From: Acetobacteraceae bacterium
GTDB taxonomy: Bacteria > Pseudomonadota > Alphaproteobacteria > Acetobacterales > Acetobacteraceae
NCBI GenBank assembly: GCA_030041375.1
Contig: JASHOA010000046.1
Location: 1 to 64,000, forward strand
Direction: 5' to 3'
Length of the DNA: 64,000 nucleotides
Of the stretch, positions 34,690 to 42,309 are shown one piece after another (position 1 is the first letter of the stretch; every line of letters starts with the position of its first letter). Under the pieces are notes generated by a model. The model saw only the letters and a list, made by a program, of their open reading frames with translations. It searched no databases and was not told the DNA's origin. The translations under genes were made by a program, and so were the position numbers.

Positions 34690-35117
34690 ACGACATCGGC
34701 GCCGATATCGTCATCGACACCAGCGCGGAGCCCGAGTGGGGCAAGCTTGTTCGCGACGCGACCGGCGGGCGCGGCGCCGATCTCGTGGTCGAGACCATGG
34801 GCGCGGACACGATCGAGCAGTCGATGCGTGCGGCCGGCATCCATGGCCAGGTCATGCTGCTGATCGCGCGGGGGATGAACAAGCCCGACATCCAGATTTC
34901 GGCGCAGGCCTATGGGGCGAGCATGGCGACCATCCGCCGCGTCTTCGTCGGCAACCGGGAGAGCTTCGAAGCGATGAACCGGGCCATCACCCAAGCGCGG
35001 CTACGGCCGATCATCGACCGCACATTCGCCTGGTCGGACTTCCACGCAAGCTTTGGCTATTTCGCGCGCGGCCAGTCGTTCGGCAAGGTCGTCGTATCGG
35101 GCATCGAAGGCAATTAG
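34690..35117 (+). pseudogene. 3' part of a zinc-binding alcohol dehydrogenase gene
   Basis: About 142 codons encode the second half of an MDR dehydrogenase: GADIVIDTSAEPEWGKLVR, TGGRGADLVVETMG, GQVMLLI and a standard C-terminus with IIDRTFAWSDFHASFGYF. There is no start and no catalytic domain. The frame differs from that of the GFA fragment it is joined to at about 34,690, so no fusion protein is made. A deletion joined the two genes. Confidence 0.8.
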
Positions 35118-35126
35118 GAGAGCACC

Positions 35127-35501
35127 ATGACACGGGACGAAGTCGATCAATTCATTTCACGCTATGTCGCGATGTGGCACGAGCCAGATCCTGAGGTGCG
35201 CCGGCAGATGGTGATCGGGCTGTGGGCCGAGGACGCCGAGAATCATACCAGCCGATACTCGATCCGCGGCCATGACGAGATCATTCCCCGGGTGACGCGG
35301 GCGCACGAGGAATGGGTCGCCAGCAAGGGCTTCCAGTTTCGCCCCGCGGGCAACACCGACTGGCGGCACAATGTCATCAAGTTCTTCTGGGAGATGCTGC
35401 CGCAAGGCGGCGGACCGATCGAAGGGCGGGGCCTCGACATCTTTATTACGAGGGACGACGGACGCATCGGCGCGCTATACCAGTTCAACGAGCCCCTATA
35501 G
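35127..35501 (+). CDS. SnoaL/NTF2-like fold protein
   Basis: A 124-residue protein from ATG 35127 with TAGGAGAGCACC upstream. The cone-shaped NTF2-like fold is suggested by the N-terminal helix DEVDQFISRYVAMWHEPDPEVRR, then IGLWAEDAENHTS, IRGHDEIIPRV and the closing strands. Members include small-molecule isomerases, hydrolases and binding proteins; the substrate is unknown. It follows the broken dehydrogenase by 9 bp and ends at a strong terminator. Confidence 0.75.
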   Translation: MTRDEVDQFISRYVAMWHEPDPEVRRQMVIGLWAEDAENHTSRYSIRGHDEIIPRVTRAHEEWVASKGFQFRPAGNTDWRHNVIKFFWEMLPQGGGPIEGRGLDIFITRDDGRIGALYQFNEPL

Positions 35502-35511
35502 GGGTTCCTGT

Positions 35512-35549
35512 GGAGACGGGTGCGCCGGGAGACCGGCGCACCCGTCTCC
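35512..35549 (+). terminator. Rho-independent-like hairpin after the SnoaL-like gene
   Basis: A perfect 17-bp stem (GGAGACGGGTGCGCCGG at 35512-35528, complement 35533-35549) with a GAGA loop starts 11 bp after the stop. No T-run follows directly. Confidence 0.6.
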
Positions 35550-35589
35550 CCATGACGGTAAGGAAGTTGGTCCTTTTCAAATAGTTATC

Positions 35590-35696
35590 CTAGACCCGTG
35601 TCGGGCTGACTGGGCAGCCCGACACCGGTCCCGCGCTTTATTCGAGCCCGCGATTCACGCCCTCCGACGTTTCCGCCTCGGGCGATCGCGGGCTAG
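35590..35696 (+). repeat. Family-1 dispersed repeat, full copy bounded by CTAG
   Basis: Both hairpins are present with minor changes in the stem of hairpin 1 (GACACCGGTC). CTAG occurs at both ends. Confidence 0.9.
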
Positions 35697-36280
35697 GAGG
35701 TGTGGAACTGGGGCAAAACTCGGGGCACGCAGAGGCAGCAAGACCTTGGGGCGGTCTGTAGAACGGCCGAATCCTGCCATTGTTACGCTGACAGCTGCCG
35801 CCGCGAGACGTCCCTTTATACGATCCGCTTGTACGATCCGCCCCAGGGTTTGCCCCGATTCCAGACCATGTATCGTAACGCATTGAAAAGTCTGGAATCC
35901 CTTACAATCGCTTGCTCCACGTCGGAGCCGAGAACTCCTTCGGCCGCTGCACTGCGCGGCGAGCGAGGGCGATCCGCAGTCCACCGGGAAGACTGATGCG
36001 ATGTGCCGAGGCGGGCACGGAATGCTTCGGGGAGTGCCTCGGGCGATGAGCAGCGGCGAATCAGTCCGGATCGCCGGCGCCAGTCACCTTCCGTTCATCA
36101 TTCCGTCGATATCAACGAATCTCCTCCAATGTTCATGGGCAGCCGGTCGGGAGCGGGAGGACGGAATGAGCAGGTCACTGAAAACAAAGAGCTTGTATCG
36201 ACGCTGGCGGATCGACCGTCATGGACGAGAAGCCTTTTAGTCGGCAGACTAGGGTTTGCATCTGCCCCATGCACTGAGCC
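35697..36280. other. Gene-poor stretch between a family-1 repeat and the lipoprotein gene
   Basis: About 580 bp with only short frames on both strands and none with recognisable domains. The DNA is more AT-rich around 35,760-35,920. I see no RNA gene or IS ends. Confidence 0.4.
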
Positions 36281-36883
36281 ATGCACAAATCGAACCAGGC
36301 GCATCGGCGCCCGCGTCTGCGACCCTTCGTAGCGGAGTGCCTGGCTTTGGGGGGACTGCTTGCCATTGCTGGCTGCCATGCCCCGCCGAAGCCGCCGGTT
36401 GTCGTTCAGCCGGCCCTTCCCTTGCCGCCGCCGCCGGCCCCGCCTGCCCCGCCGTTGCCGAGGCCGGCGGCGCCGGTCCACACCAACTGGAGCTTTGCCA
36501 TCGGCTCGGCAGGGTGCGTGGCGCAGGCCACTGGCGAGGCGGGGGGCTTCTGGATTGCCGTGCAGAGCGATGGCGCGGTCGACTTCACTGTTTCCGACGG
36601 GGCCGTCAGTTCACTGCCTCTGGCGGTGGGAACGGAGGTTGGCGTCAGTTTCCGTGGACCCGCCGGGTCGTGGACGGTGCCCGGAAAGGTTCAAGGCGGA
36701 GCGGCCATCCAGGCCCGTGTCTCCGGCGGGGACGAGGCGCTCGGAATGGTCCTTGCAGTCCTCGGCGGGGGTTCGGCGAGTGCCGGTGGCGCCGCTCTTG
36801 CGCTGCCGGAAATCGAGGTTCCGCCTGCCGGCGCTGCCGGCAGCAAATGGTTCAACTGCGCACGCAATCGTGAGCACGGTTAA
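36281..36883 (+). CDS. Proline-rich lipoprotein of unknown function
   Basis: The 200-residue protein has a long positively charged N-terminus, a hydrophobic stretch and a lipobox LAIAGC at about residues 27-32. The mature part starts with a Pro-rich spacer (LPLPPPPAPPAPPLPRP), followed by a beta-rich domain with TNWSFAIGSAGCVAQATG and IAVQSDGAVDFTVSDGAV. It probably sits on a membrane facing the periplasm. The gene for a membrane sensor begins 56 bp downstream. Confidence 0.6.
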   Translation: MHKSNQAHRRPRLRPFVAECLALGGLLAIAGCHAPPKPPVVVQPALPLPPPPAPPAPPLPRPAAPVHTNWSFAIGSAGCVAQATGEAGGFWIAVQSDGAVDFTVSDGAVSSLPLAVGTEVGVSFRGPAGSWTVPGKVQGGAAIQARVSGGDEALGMVLAVLGGGSASAGGAALALPEIEVPPAGAAGSKWFNCARNREHG

Positions 36884-36939
36884 TTTATTGGCAACCGAGG
36901 CGGCGCAGCATCATTCTCAGGGCTGGAAGGTCCCGGGAC

Positions 36940-38202
36940 GTGAGGAAATCCGTGACAAAGGCCCAGGCGGTGCGGGCGGGCGGCGGTGTACGTCGCCTAT
37001 TGGGCTGGATTATTCGGCTTGCCCTGGTGCTGGTCCTGGTGGCTGGCTGGGCGGCGTGGGAGCTGCACGCGGCGGGTTTGCGTGCCGTGGCGCACCTGCA
37101 AGATGTCACGGCGACCGCGGTGGAGCAGTTCGATGCGTTCATCGGCCGGTTTTCCGCGGTTGCCGGCCAGTTCGACGCGGCGGCGGTGGCGCCGCACGGT
37201 CGCATCGACATCACCGTCCGGATGCTCGAGGCGGAGCCTCAACTGGCTCCGGCTGAGAGCCTCTTCCTTTATGACGCGGCGGGTCATTTCATAGCCGCTA
37301 CCGTGCCGCTGCAGCCTGCCGACACCGACGTTTCCGGCCACGCCTGGTTCGAAGCCGCTGCTGCGCACCCAGGCGGCCCGATGTTCATGGCCACACCTGC
37401 GGCCCCGCTTGGGCAAGGGGCGGGCTTCGTGATCAGCCAGACGATCAGTGAGCATGCGGGCGGAGTTGTCGGGGTCATCGGGACATTTCTTGCGGCGCCG
37501 GCGCTGCGTGCGCTCATCACCCCACCGGTCCTTCCCCCGGGGGCGACGGTGAGCCTTGGCGAAGCAGGAAGAAGCCCGCCGATGCTCGCCTTCACGGTCG
37601 GCACGGCCGTTTCCCATCCGCTGCTGGCCAGGGCGCTGGAGTGGATTGGCGAAATGCCTCGCATCGGCGAAATCGCCGAGGTCCCGGGAGGGCTCGACCT
37701 GCGCATCGACGCGGATGTCTTTGCGGGCATTACGGTTGCGGACGGCCGCCCTGTGCTTGAGCACGGCGGAGCGCTGGCGATCGCGATCGTGATCCTGCTC
37801 TGGCTGTTCCGGCCGCGGCGCCGAACAGGGGTGGCCTTGTCTCCGTCTCCGGCGGCTCGGCCTGCGCTACCTGCGCCCGAGCTGGAATGGGGGTGGGAGA
37901 TCGACTCCCGCGGGCGTCTGGTGGGCGTGGCCGGGAACGCCCCCACGCCATTGCTTTCCGCCGTCGGTACCAACTTCCTGGATCTGATCGCCGATGATGC
38001 GCGGGCGAAGGATCTTCGCGAGGCGATCGCTGAACGAACGGCCGTGCATGACCTCGAGCTTTCCATCGTTCTGCCTGGCAACCCGTCCGGCGCGGCGCGG
38101 CGGTTCCGCGTGAGCGGCCGTTTCGTCGCGGATACCGGCGGCTACTGGGGTACGGCGGAAGAGATCCAATCCATGGAGACGGTCAAGGAAGCCGCCGACT
38201 GA
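36940..38202 (+). CDS. Membrane-anchored sensor-like protein without an obvious output domain
   Basis: A 420-residue protein from GTG 36940. A first membrane helix (about 22-45: IIRLALVLVLVAGWAAWE) leads to a periplasmic Cache-like domain of about 220 residues (FLYDAAGHFIAATVPL, DVSGHAWFEAA, GFVISQTISEH). A second helix (ALAIAIVILLWLF, near 275-288) follows, then a cytoplasmic region with a PAS-like part (WEIDSRGRLVGVAGNAPTPLL, ... GRFVADTGGYWGTAEEIQ). No kinase, GGDEF, EAL, HD or methyl-accepting domain follows. It may signal through a partner, or be a truncated diguanylate cyclase or kinase. Confidence 0.6.
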   Translation: MRKSVTKAQAVRAGGGVRRLLGWIIRLALVLVLVAGWAAWELHAAGLRAVAHLQDVTATAVEQFDAFIGRFSAVAGQFDAAAVAPHGRIDITVRMLEAEPQLAPAESLFLYDAAGHFIAATVPLQPADTDVSGHAWFEAAAAHPGGPMFMATPAAPLGQGAGFVISQTISEHAGGVVGVIGTFLAAPALRALITPPVLPPGATVSLGEAGRSPPMLAFTVGTAVSHPLLARALEWIGEMPRIGEIAEVPGGLDLRIDADVFAGITVADGRPVLEHGGALAIAIVILLWLFRPRRRTGVALSPSPAARPALPAPELEWGWEIDSRGRLVGVAGNAPTPLLSAVGTNFLDLIADDARAKDLREAIAERTAVHDLELSIVLPGNPSGAARRFRVSGRFVADTGGYWGTAEEIQSMETVKEAAD

Positions 38203-38653
38203 AACCAAGCGCCGGACCTCCGTTCGGAGGACTGAGAATCGGGCCTTTCGGCATCAGGTGCAATGCCTCGATGGCGGCGTTCAAAGATCGTCGTTGAATC
38301 TTATTATTGGTGGCTGCTTCGGGCCGGTGTCCGGTTCGTCATTTCCGCTTCGTGATTCAACCGTTGCCAGCATGGCAGACGATGCACGGGCCGCGGCGGT
38401 GCGGTCCGGTTTCTTGAAACGGAAGGTTTCAAACGGCGTCATCGGCACCGAAGCTTGGTAGTGTGTTGAATGCCTCGTTTCGAAATCCTCGTTACCTGGC
38501 GGCCGCAGCCGAGCCGTGATCCGGTCCGTTTTCCGCCATGAAACCGTGTTTCTGTCTGTAGAATGTCGTGCCGGGAAGCCAACAATGCGTCAGCGTTCGA
38601 TCTTGGACAGAGCCTCGCCTTCGCACAGCTTCACGACTCTGCGCGGCGCCCGC
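38203..38653. other. Intergenic region upstream of the GT39 gene
   Basis: About 450 bp. It starts with a short CCTCCG/CGGAGG hairpin at 38,217-38,230 (possible weak terminator for the sensor gene). The GT39 frame is open back to 38,516, but those codons lack membrane or domain features. Nothing else recognised. Confidence 0.35.
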
Positions 38654-40210
38654 ATGGTTGCAGTGGCAGGCATTTCCGTTCGAGCTTTCCTCCGACGATT
38701 GACACCGCTTGGCTGGGGCATGCTGGCGATCCTCGCGGTGGCGCTGGCGGCGCGGCTGTTCGAGCTTGGCGGCAAGCCCTACTGGCTCGATGAAGTATTC
38801 ACGGTCATCCGTTCGTCGCGCCAAGTGCCGGCCGTGATCGCCGATTCGTTGCAGAACCGGCACCTGCCGAGCTTCTTCCTGATCGAGCATGCTCTGATCG
38901 GCCTTGGCCGTGACCCGGCAGTACTGCGCATGGTTCCCGCGATCGCGGGCGCGGCGACCGCGCCGCTCGCTTTCGCGATTGCCTGGAAGCTTGGCGGCCG
39001 GGCTGCGGCCTGGCTCGCCGGGCTCCTGCTCGCGCTGGCACCCTTGCAGGTGGCATTCGGGCAGGAGGCGCGCTCCTACACCTTGATGATGGTGCTGATT
39101 CTGCTCGCCTTGCTCGGCTTGACCATCCTGGCAATGAAGCCGGAGGCGGGTGCGGCCCGGTTCAGCGAACCGGATGCGCTCAGAGGCGCGTGGGCAGCCT
39201 ATGGCCTCGGCACGCTCGGCGCGCTCCTGGTACTGGGCGATGCCGTGCCCTGGCTGATCGCGGCCAATGTCGCGATGGCGGCGGCGATCCTCCCGCGCAC
39301 CCGCTTGCGGCGCGGATTCCTGCGCAACTGGCTGATCGTGCATGGGCTCATCCTGCTGATTGCGGTTCCCTGTTACGCGGCGATGCTGGCGGCGGTGCAC
39401 GACCAGGTGCTGCAGAGTTTCCTCTGGATTCCCCCGCTTTCGCTGGCCACCGGCTGGATGGACCTAGCCAGCCTCTATGGACTGCGTGACGCGACGATGG
39501 TCACCATGCGCCTCCTGCCCGCACCGTTTGGCGGGCTCACGCTGGTGCTCCTGGCTCTGGCCGGCCTCGGTGCGTGGCGGTTGAGGAAAGAGCCGGGTCC
39601 GCTGATCGTGCTCGGTGTCGCGTTTCTTGCCCTGCCGGCCATGCTTGTTCTGGCCTCACTGGTGCATCCGGTCCTGCTGCCGCGCTATCTCCTGTGGAGC
39701 GTGGGCCCGTTCTTCGTGCTGGCGGGCTTCGGGATCGAGACGCTGCCGCGGCGATTCTGGAAACCCGCCCTTGCCCTTGCCGCGCTGCTGGCGGTGATCA
39801 ACCTGCTTCCTTATTACGGGTCGGAAACCAAGCCGCGCTGGGACCGTGCCAGCGGGATGCTGGCCGCACGGATGGCGCCGGGCGATCTCCTGCTGGTGAG
39901 CGACGGTGCCGCACCCGTCATGCTCAATTTCAACCGCCAGGGGATCAATCCGCGCCATCCGGCTTGGCCCGCTACTCAGGACCCGAGAAAGGCGGCCGCC
40001 GCCCTGGCGGCAGGGCACCGGGTTTTTGTGGTTTACGGGCCGGCCGGGCAGGGCCAGCAACCGAACCGGACTCGCTTCTTCGCCACGGCCGCAAAGCTTG
40101 GCCAGATGACGGCTTTGCTGGCCGCTGGTTCGGAGATCACCATCGAAGAGATCAGTCCCCCCGCCGAGGGGCCGGCGGTGGCCGGTCCTGGCGATCAGCC
40201 GCGCGGGTGA
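38654..40210 (+). CDS. GT39/ArnT-like polyprenyl-sugar glycosyltransferase
   Basis: A 518-residue integral membrane protein with many spans from about residue 20, starting at ATG 38654. The first periplasmic loop carries GKPYWLDEVFTVI, the acidic motif of PMT/ArnT-type (GT39/GT-C) enzymes, followed by RHLPSFFLIEHALIGLG. These enzymes use polyprenyl-phosphate sugars outside the inner membrane to decorate lipid A, proteins or other envelope targets. The convergent GT2 gene is the sort of enzyme that makes such a donor. Confidence 0.8.
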   Translation: MVAVAGISVRAFLRRLTPLGWGMLAILAVALAARLFELGGKPYWLDEVFTVIRSSRQVPAVIADSLQNRHLPSFFLIEHALIGLGRDPAVLRMVPAIAGAATAPLAFAIAWKLGGRAAAWLAGLLLALAPLQVAFGQEARSYTLMMVLILLALLGLTILAMKPEAGAARFSEPDALRGAWAAYGLGTLGALLVLGDAVPWLIAANVAMAAAILPRTRLRRGFLRNWLIVHGLILLIAVPCYAAMLAAVHDQVLQSFLWIPPLSLATGWMDLASLYGLRDATMVTMRLLPAPFGGLTLVLLALAGLGAWRLRKEPGPLIVLGVAFLALPAMLVLASLVHPVLLPRYLLWSVGPFFVLAGFGIETLPRRFWKPALALAALLAVINLLPYYGSETKPRWDRASGMLAARMAPGDLLLVSDGAAPVMLNFNRQGINPRHPAWPATQDPRKAAAALAAGHRVFVVYGPAGQGQQPNRTRFFATAAKLGQMTALLAAGSEITIEEISPPAEGPAVAGPGDQPRG

Positions 40211-40247
40211 AGCCGGGCGGGCTCGTCGGCAGCGTCGCGCGCGTGGT

Positions 40248-40907
40248 TCAGGGGGGCGGGGTTTCGGTCGTCGCCGAACGCCAGCGGAGCATGATCACGC
40301 CGAGAACGGCAGACACGACGAACAGCGCCGCCCCGAGCGCTATCTCCGTGCCGCGCGCAACCCGGCTGCCGGAGCCGATCAACGCAAAAATCACGGTTTG
40401 CGGCACGAATCCGACCAGCGAGCCGGCCAGGAAACCGGAGGCCGGCACGGCGGAAACCCCGGCCAGCAGATTGAGCAGAAGATTGTTGCCGACGGGCATG
40501 AACCGCAACGCGAGGGCGGCGGCGAAGGGGCGGCGGCTCAGCAGCCGATCCAGCCTCTGGGCGCGGCCCCGGAGGCGAGCCTGAACCCAATCGCGTGCGA
40601 TGATCCGCGCCCAGAAAAGATCGGCCGCTGCGCCGAGTATCTGGGCGATGAGCGAGAGCGCCGTCCCGGCCCAGAAACCCCAGACGTATCCGCCGGCAAA
40701 GGCGACGATCTGGCGCGGTATCCCGACCGCGCAGGCGAGTGCACCGAGCAGGACGAACCAGGCGGCGTCGGTCGCGCCAGAACCCATCTGCAAGGTGAGG
40801 AACGCCTTGAAAGGCAGCAAATTCAGCGACAATGCGCCGGCGGTCAGCCCCAGCAACAGCAGCGCCGGCTTGGCTACCGTCCGGGCGGTGGCGACCGCGT
40901 TGGTCAT
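40248..40907 (-). CDS. TVP38/TMEM64 (DedA/VTT)-family membrane protein
   Basis: A 219-residue protein from ATG 40907, with about five to six spans. GIPRQIVAFAGGYVWGFWAGT and RFMPVGNNLLLNLLAGVSAVP are the two re-entrant halves of the VTT domain, including the conserved Arg of RFMPVGNN. Members transport or flip polyprenyl phosphates or phospholipids. The start overlaps the stop of the GT2 gene by 4 bp, so lipid-carrier recycling is a reasonable guess. Confidence 0.8.
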   Translation of the reverse strand: MTNAVATARTVAKPALLLLGLTAGALSLNLLPFKAFLTLQMGSGATDAAWFVLLGALACAVGIPRQIVAFAGGYVWGFWAGTALSLIAQILGAAADLFWARIIARDWVQARLRGRAQRLDRLLSRRPFAAALALRFMPVGNNLLLNLLAGVSAVPASGFLAGSLVGFVPQTVIFALIGSGSRVARGTEIALGAALFVVSAVLGVIMLRWRSATTETPPP

Positions 40908-41692
40908 TGAGCCATCTCGAGCGGGTGTCTGGCGTCGGCCGACATGCTCGCCCGCTGCTCCGATGAGACGATCTCGGGCCGGCGCCAGCGGCGTTGCAGC
41001 CATGCGACGCCGACAAGATCGGTCAGTCCCACGCGCAGCCGGTCGAGCGTGCCATAGTGCGAGGCTCCCGCCTGGCGCTGCCGATGGGAGACCGGGTGGG
41101 AAATCACCATTCCGCCGGCCCGGATGAAGAGAGCGGGCAGGAAGCGGTGCATATGGTCGAATTGCGGTAGATCCAGGAAAACCTCTCGACGGAAGAGTTT
41201 GAGGCCGCAGCCGGTATCGGGCGTCGCGTCCCGGAGGATGCGAGCGCGAACGGCGTTGGCGATGCGGGAGGTGATGCGCTTGACGAGGTCGTCCTGCCGT
41301 TTCTGCCGGAGGCCGGCGATGAGGGCCGGCACGTCCGCCCGGTCATGCCTGAATGCCTGCGCCATCATGGCGGGAATATCCGCCGGGTCATTCTGGCCAT
41401 CACCGTCGATGGTCGCGATCCAGTCGGCCTCTGCCGCCCGTACGCCGGTGATGATGGCAGCGCTCTGGCCGCAGGCGTGGCGGTGGCGGACCACCCTGAG
41501 GTCGCTTGCCGCCCCTGCCGCACCGGCAAGAAGCGCCTCGGTCACGTCGGTGCTGCCATCATCGACACAGACGATTTCGTAATCCAGGCCGCGCATTGCG
41601 GTGCGGATTTCTCCGAGCAAGGGCAGAATATTCTCAGCCTCGTTATTCACCGGCACCACGACAGCGATTTTGCGGCGGGGGGCGATATGCAT
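40904..41692 (-). CDS. GT2 polyprenyl-phosphate glycosyltransferase (DPM1/ArnC-like)
   Basis: A 262-residue enzyme. The ATG at 41692 is preferred for its GAGGAA site. The GT2 fold shows IAVVVPVNNEAENILPLLGEI, VCVDDGSTD and the metal-binding WIATIDGDGQNDP. Unlike ArnC there are no obvious C-terminal membrane helices. Such enzymes attach a sugar to undecaprenyl or dolichyl phosphate on the cytoplasmic face. It is coupled with the VTT protein and converges on the GT39 gene, together a carrier-making and carrier-using set. Confidence 0.85.
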   Translation of the reverse strand: MHIAPRRKIAVVVPVNNEAENILPLLGEIRTAMRGLDYEIVCVDDGSTDVTEALLAGAAGAASDLRVVRHRHACGQSAAIITGVRAAEADWIATIDGDGQNDPADIPAMMAQAFRHDRADVPALIAGLRQKRQDDLVKRITSRIANAVRARILRDATPDTGCGLKLFRREVFLDLPQFDHMHRFLPALFIRAGGMVISHPVSHRQRQAGASHYGTLDRLRVGLTDLVGVAWLQRRWRRPEIVSSEQRASMSADARHPLEMAQ

Positions 41693-41899
41693 GACGGATT
41701 TCCTCGCGCAGGCAAGCCGACGGATGGCCTGGCGGCCATCCAGGTCGGCCATGGGAGGAGAAACTTTGGGCGGTTCTGTGGCGCCTTTGTTAAAAACCGA
41801 AACGTTTCGTAAGAAGCGCAACTCCGCTCGGGCCGGCGAACGTGGTGCCGGGCCGCAGGTGAGCTTCCGATCGGCGGCGGCAGCGGAGGGGATGGCCCT

Positions 41900-42226
41900 T
41901 CATTTGACCGATGAAAACGCCGTCGGCTGCAGAAATGCGTTGGTGATGGAGGCGATGATCGGGCCGTCCCGCTCGGATTCGGCGCGCTTGGTAATCCATT
42001 CCGGGTCCGCCATGAAGCGGCTCCACTTCCCTTCGCGATCCGCCAGTGAATCCCATGCCAGCAGGTAGTAGAGGTCCTGGTTCGACTCGCCGACGAGCAC
42101 CGTCCAGAAGCCGGCCTGGCGGATGCCGTGGCGCTGCCAGATCTCGAGCGTGGTGGTTTCGAAGCGCTTCAGCAGCGCCGGCAGCCGACCTGGGACACAG
42201 TGATAGATGCGGAGTTCGTGGATCAT
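41900..42226 (-). CDS. NIPSNAP-family protein
   Basis: A 108-residue ferredoxin-like alpha-beta protein. MIHELRIYHCVPGRLPALLKRF, IWQRHGIRQAGFWTVLVG and YYLLAWDSLADREGKWSRF match the NIPSNAP pattern. Function is unknown in bacteria; members are often beside catabolic genes. A terminator-like hairpin lies between it and the upstream FUSC gene, so it may be transcribed separately. Confidence 0.8.
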   Translation of the reverse strand: MIHELRIYHCVPGRLPALLKRFETTTLEIWQRHGIRQAGFWTVLVGESNQDLYYLLAWDSLADREGKWSRFMADPEWITKRAESERDGPIIASITNAFLQPTAFSSVK

Positions 42227-42246
42227 CTCGTATTTCCTCGGGATCG

Positions 42247-42278
42247 CGGGAAGCTGAGCACGCTATCAAAGCTTCCCG
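42247..42278 (-). terminator. Terminator-like hairpin after the FUSC gene
   Basis: CGGGAAGCT at 42247 and AGCTTCCCG at 42270 form a 9-bp perfect stem with a 14-nt loop, about 30 bp after the FUSC stop on the minus strand. A second small inverted repeat (CATCCC/GGGATG) lies next to it. Confidence 0.5.
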
Positions 42279-42309
42279 GGCGGCAACATCCCGGGGGATG
42301 CCCGCAGAT

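Noticed and set aside
34501-34863. A GFA-dehydrogenase fusion protein
   Set aside because: The dehydrogenase codons lie in a different frame from the GFA start, so the continuous frame encodes no dehydrogenase sequence.
30310-35696. Several family-1 repeats within 5.4 kb considered as a CRISPR array
   Set aside because: Units are about 105 bp, irregularly spaced from hundreds to thousands of bases, in both orientations, and no cas genes are present.
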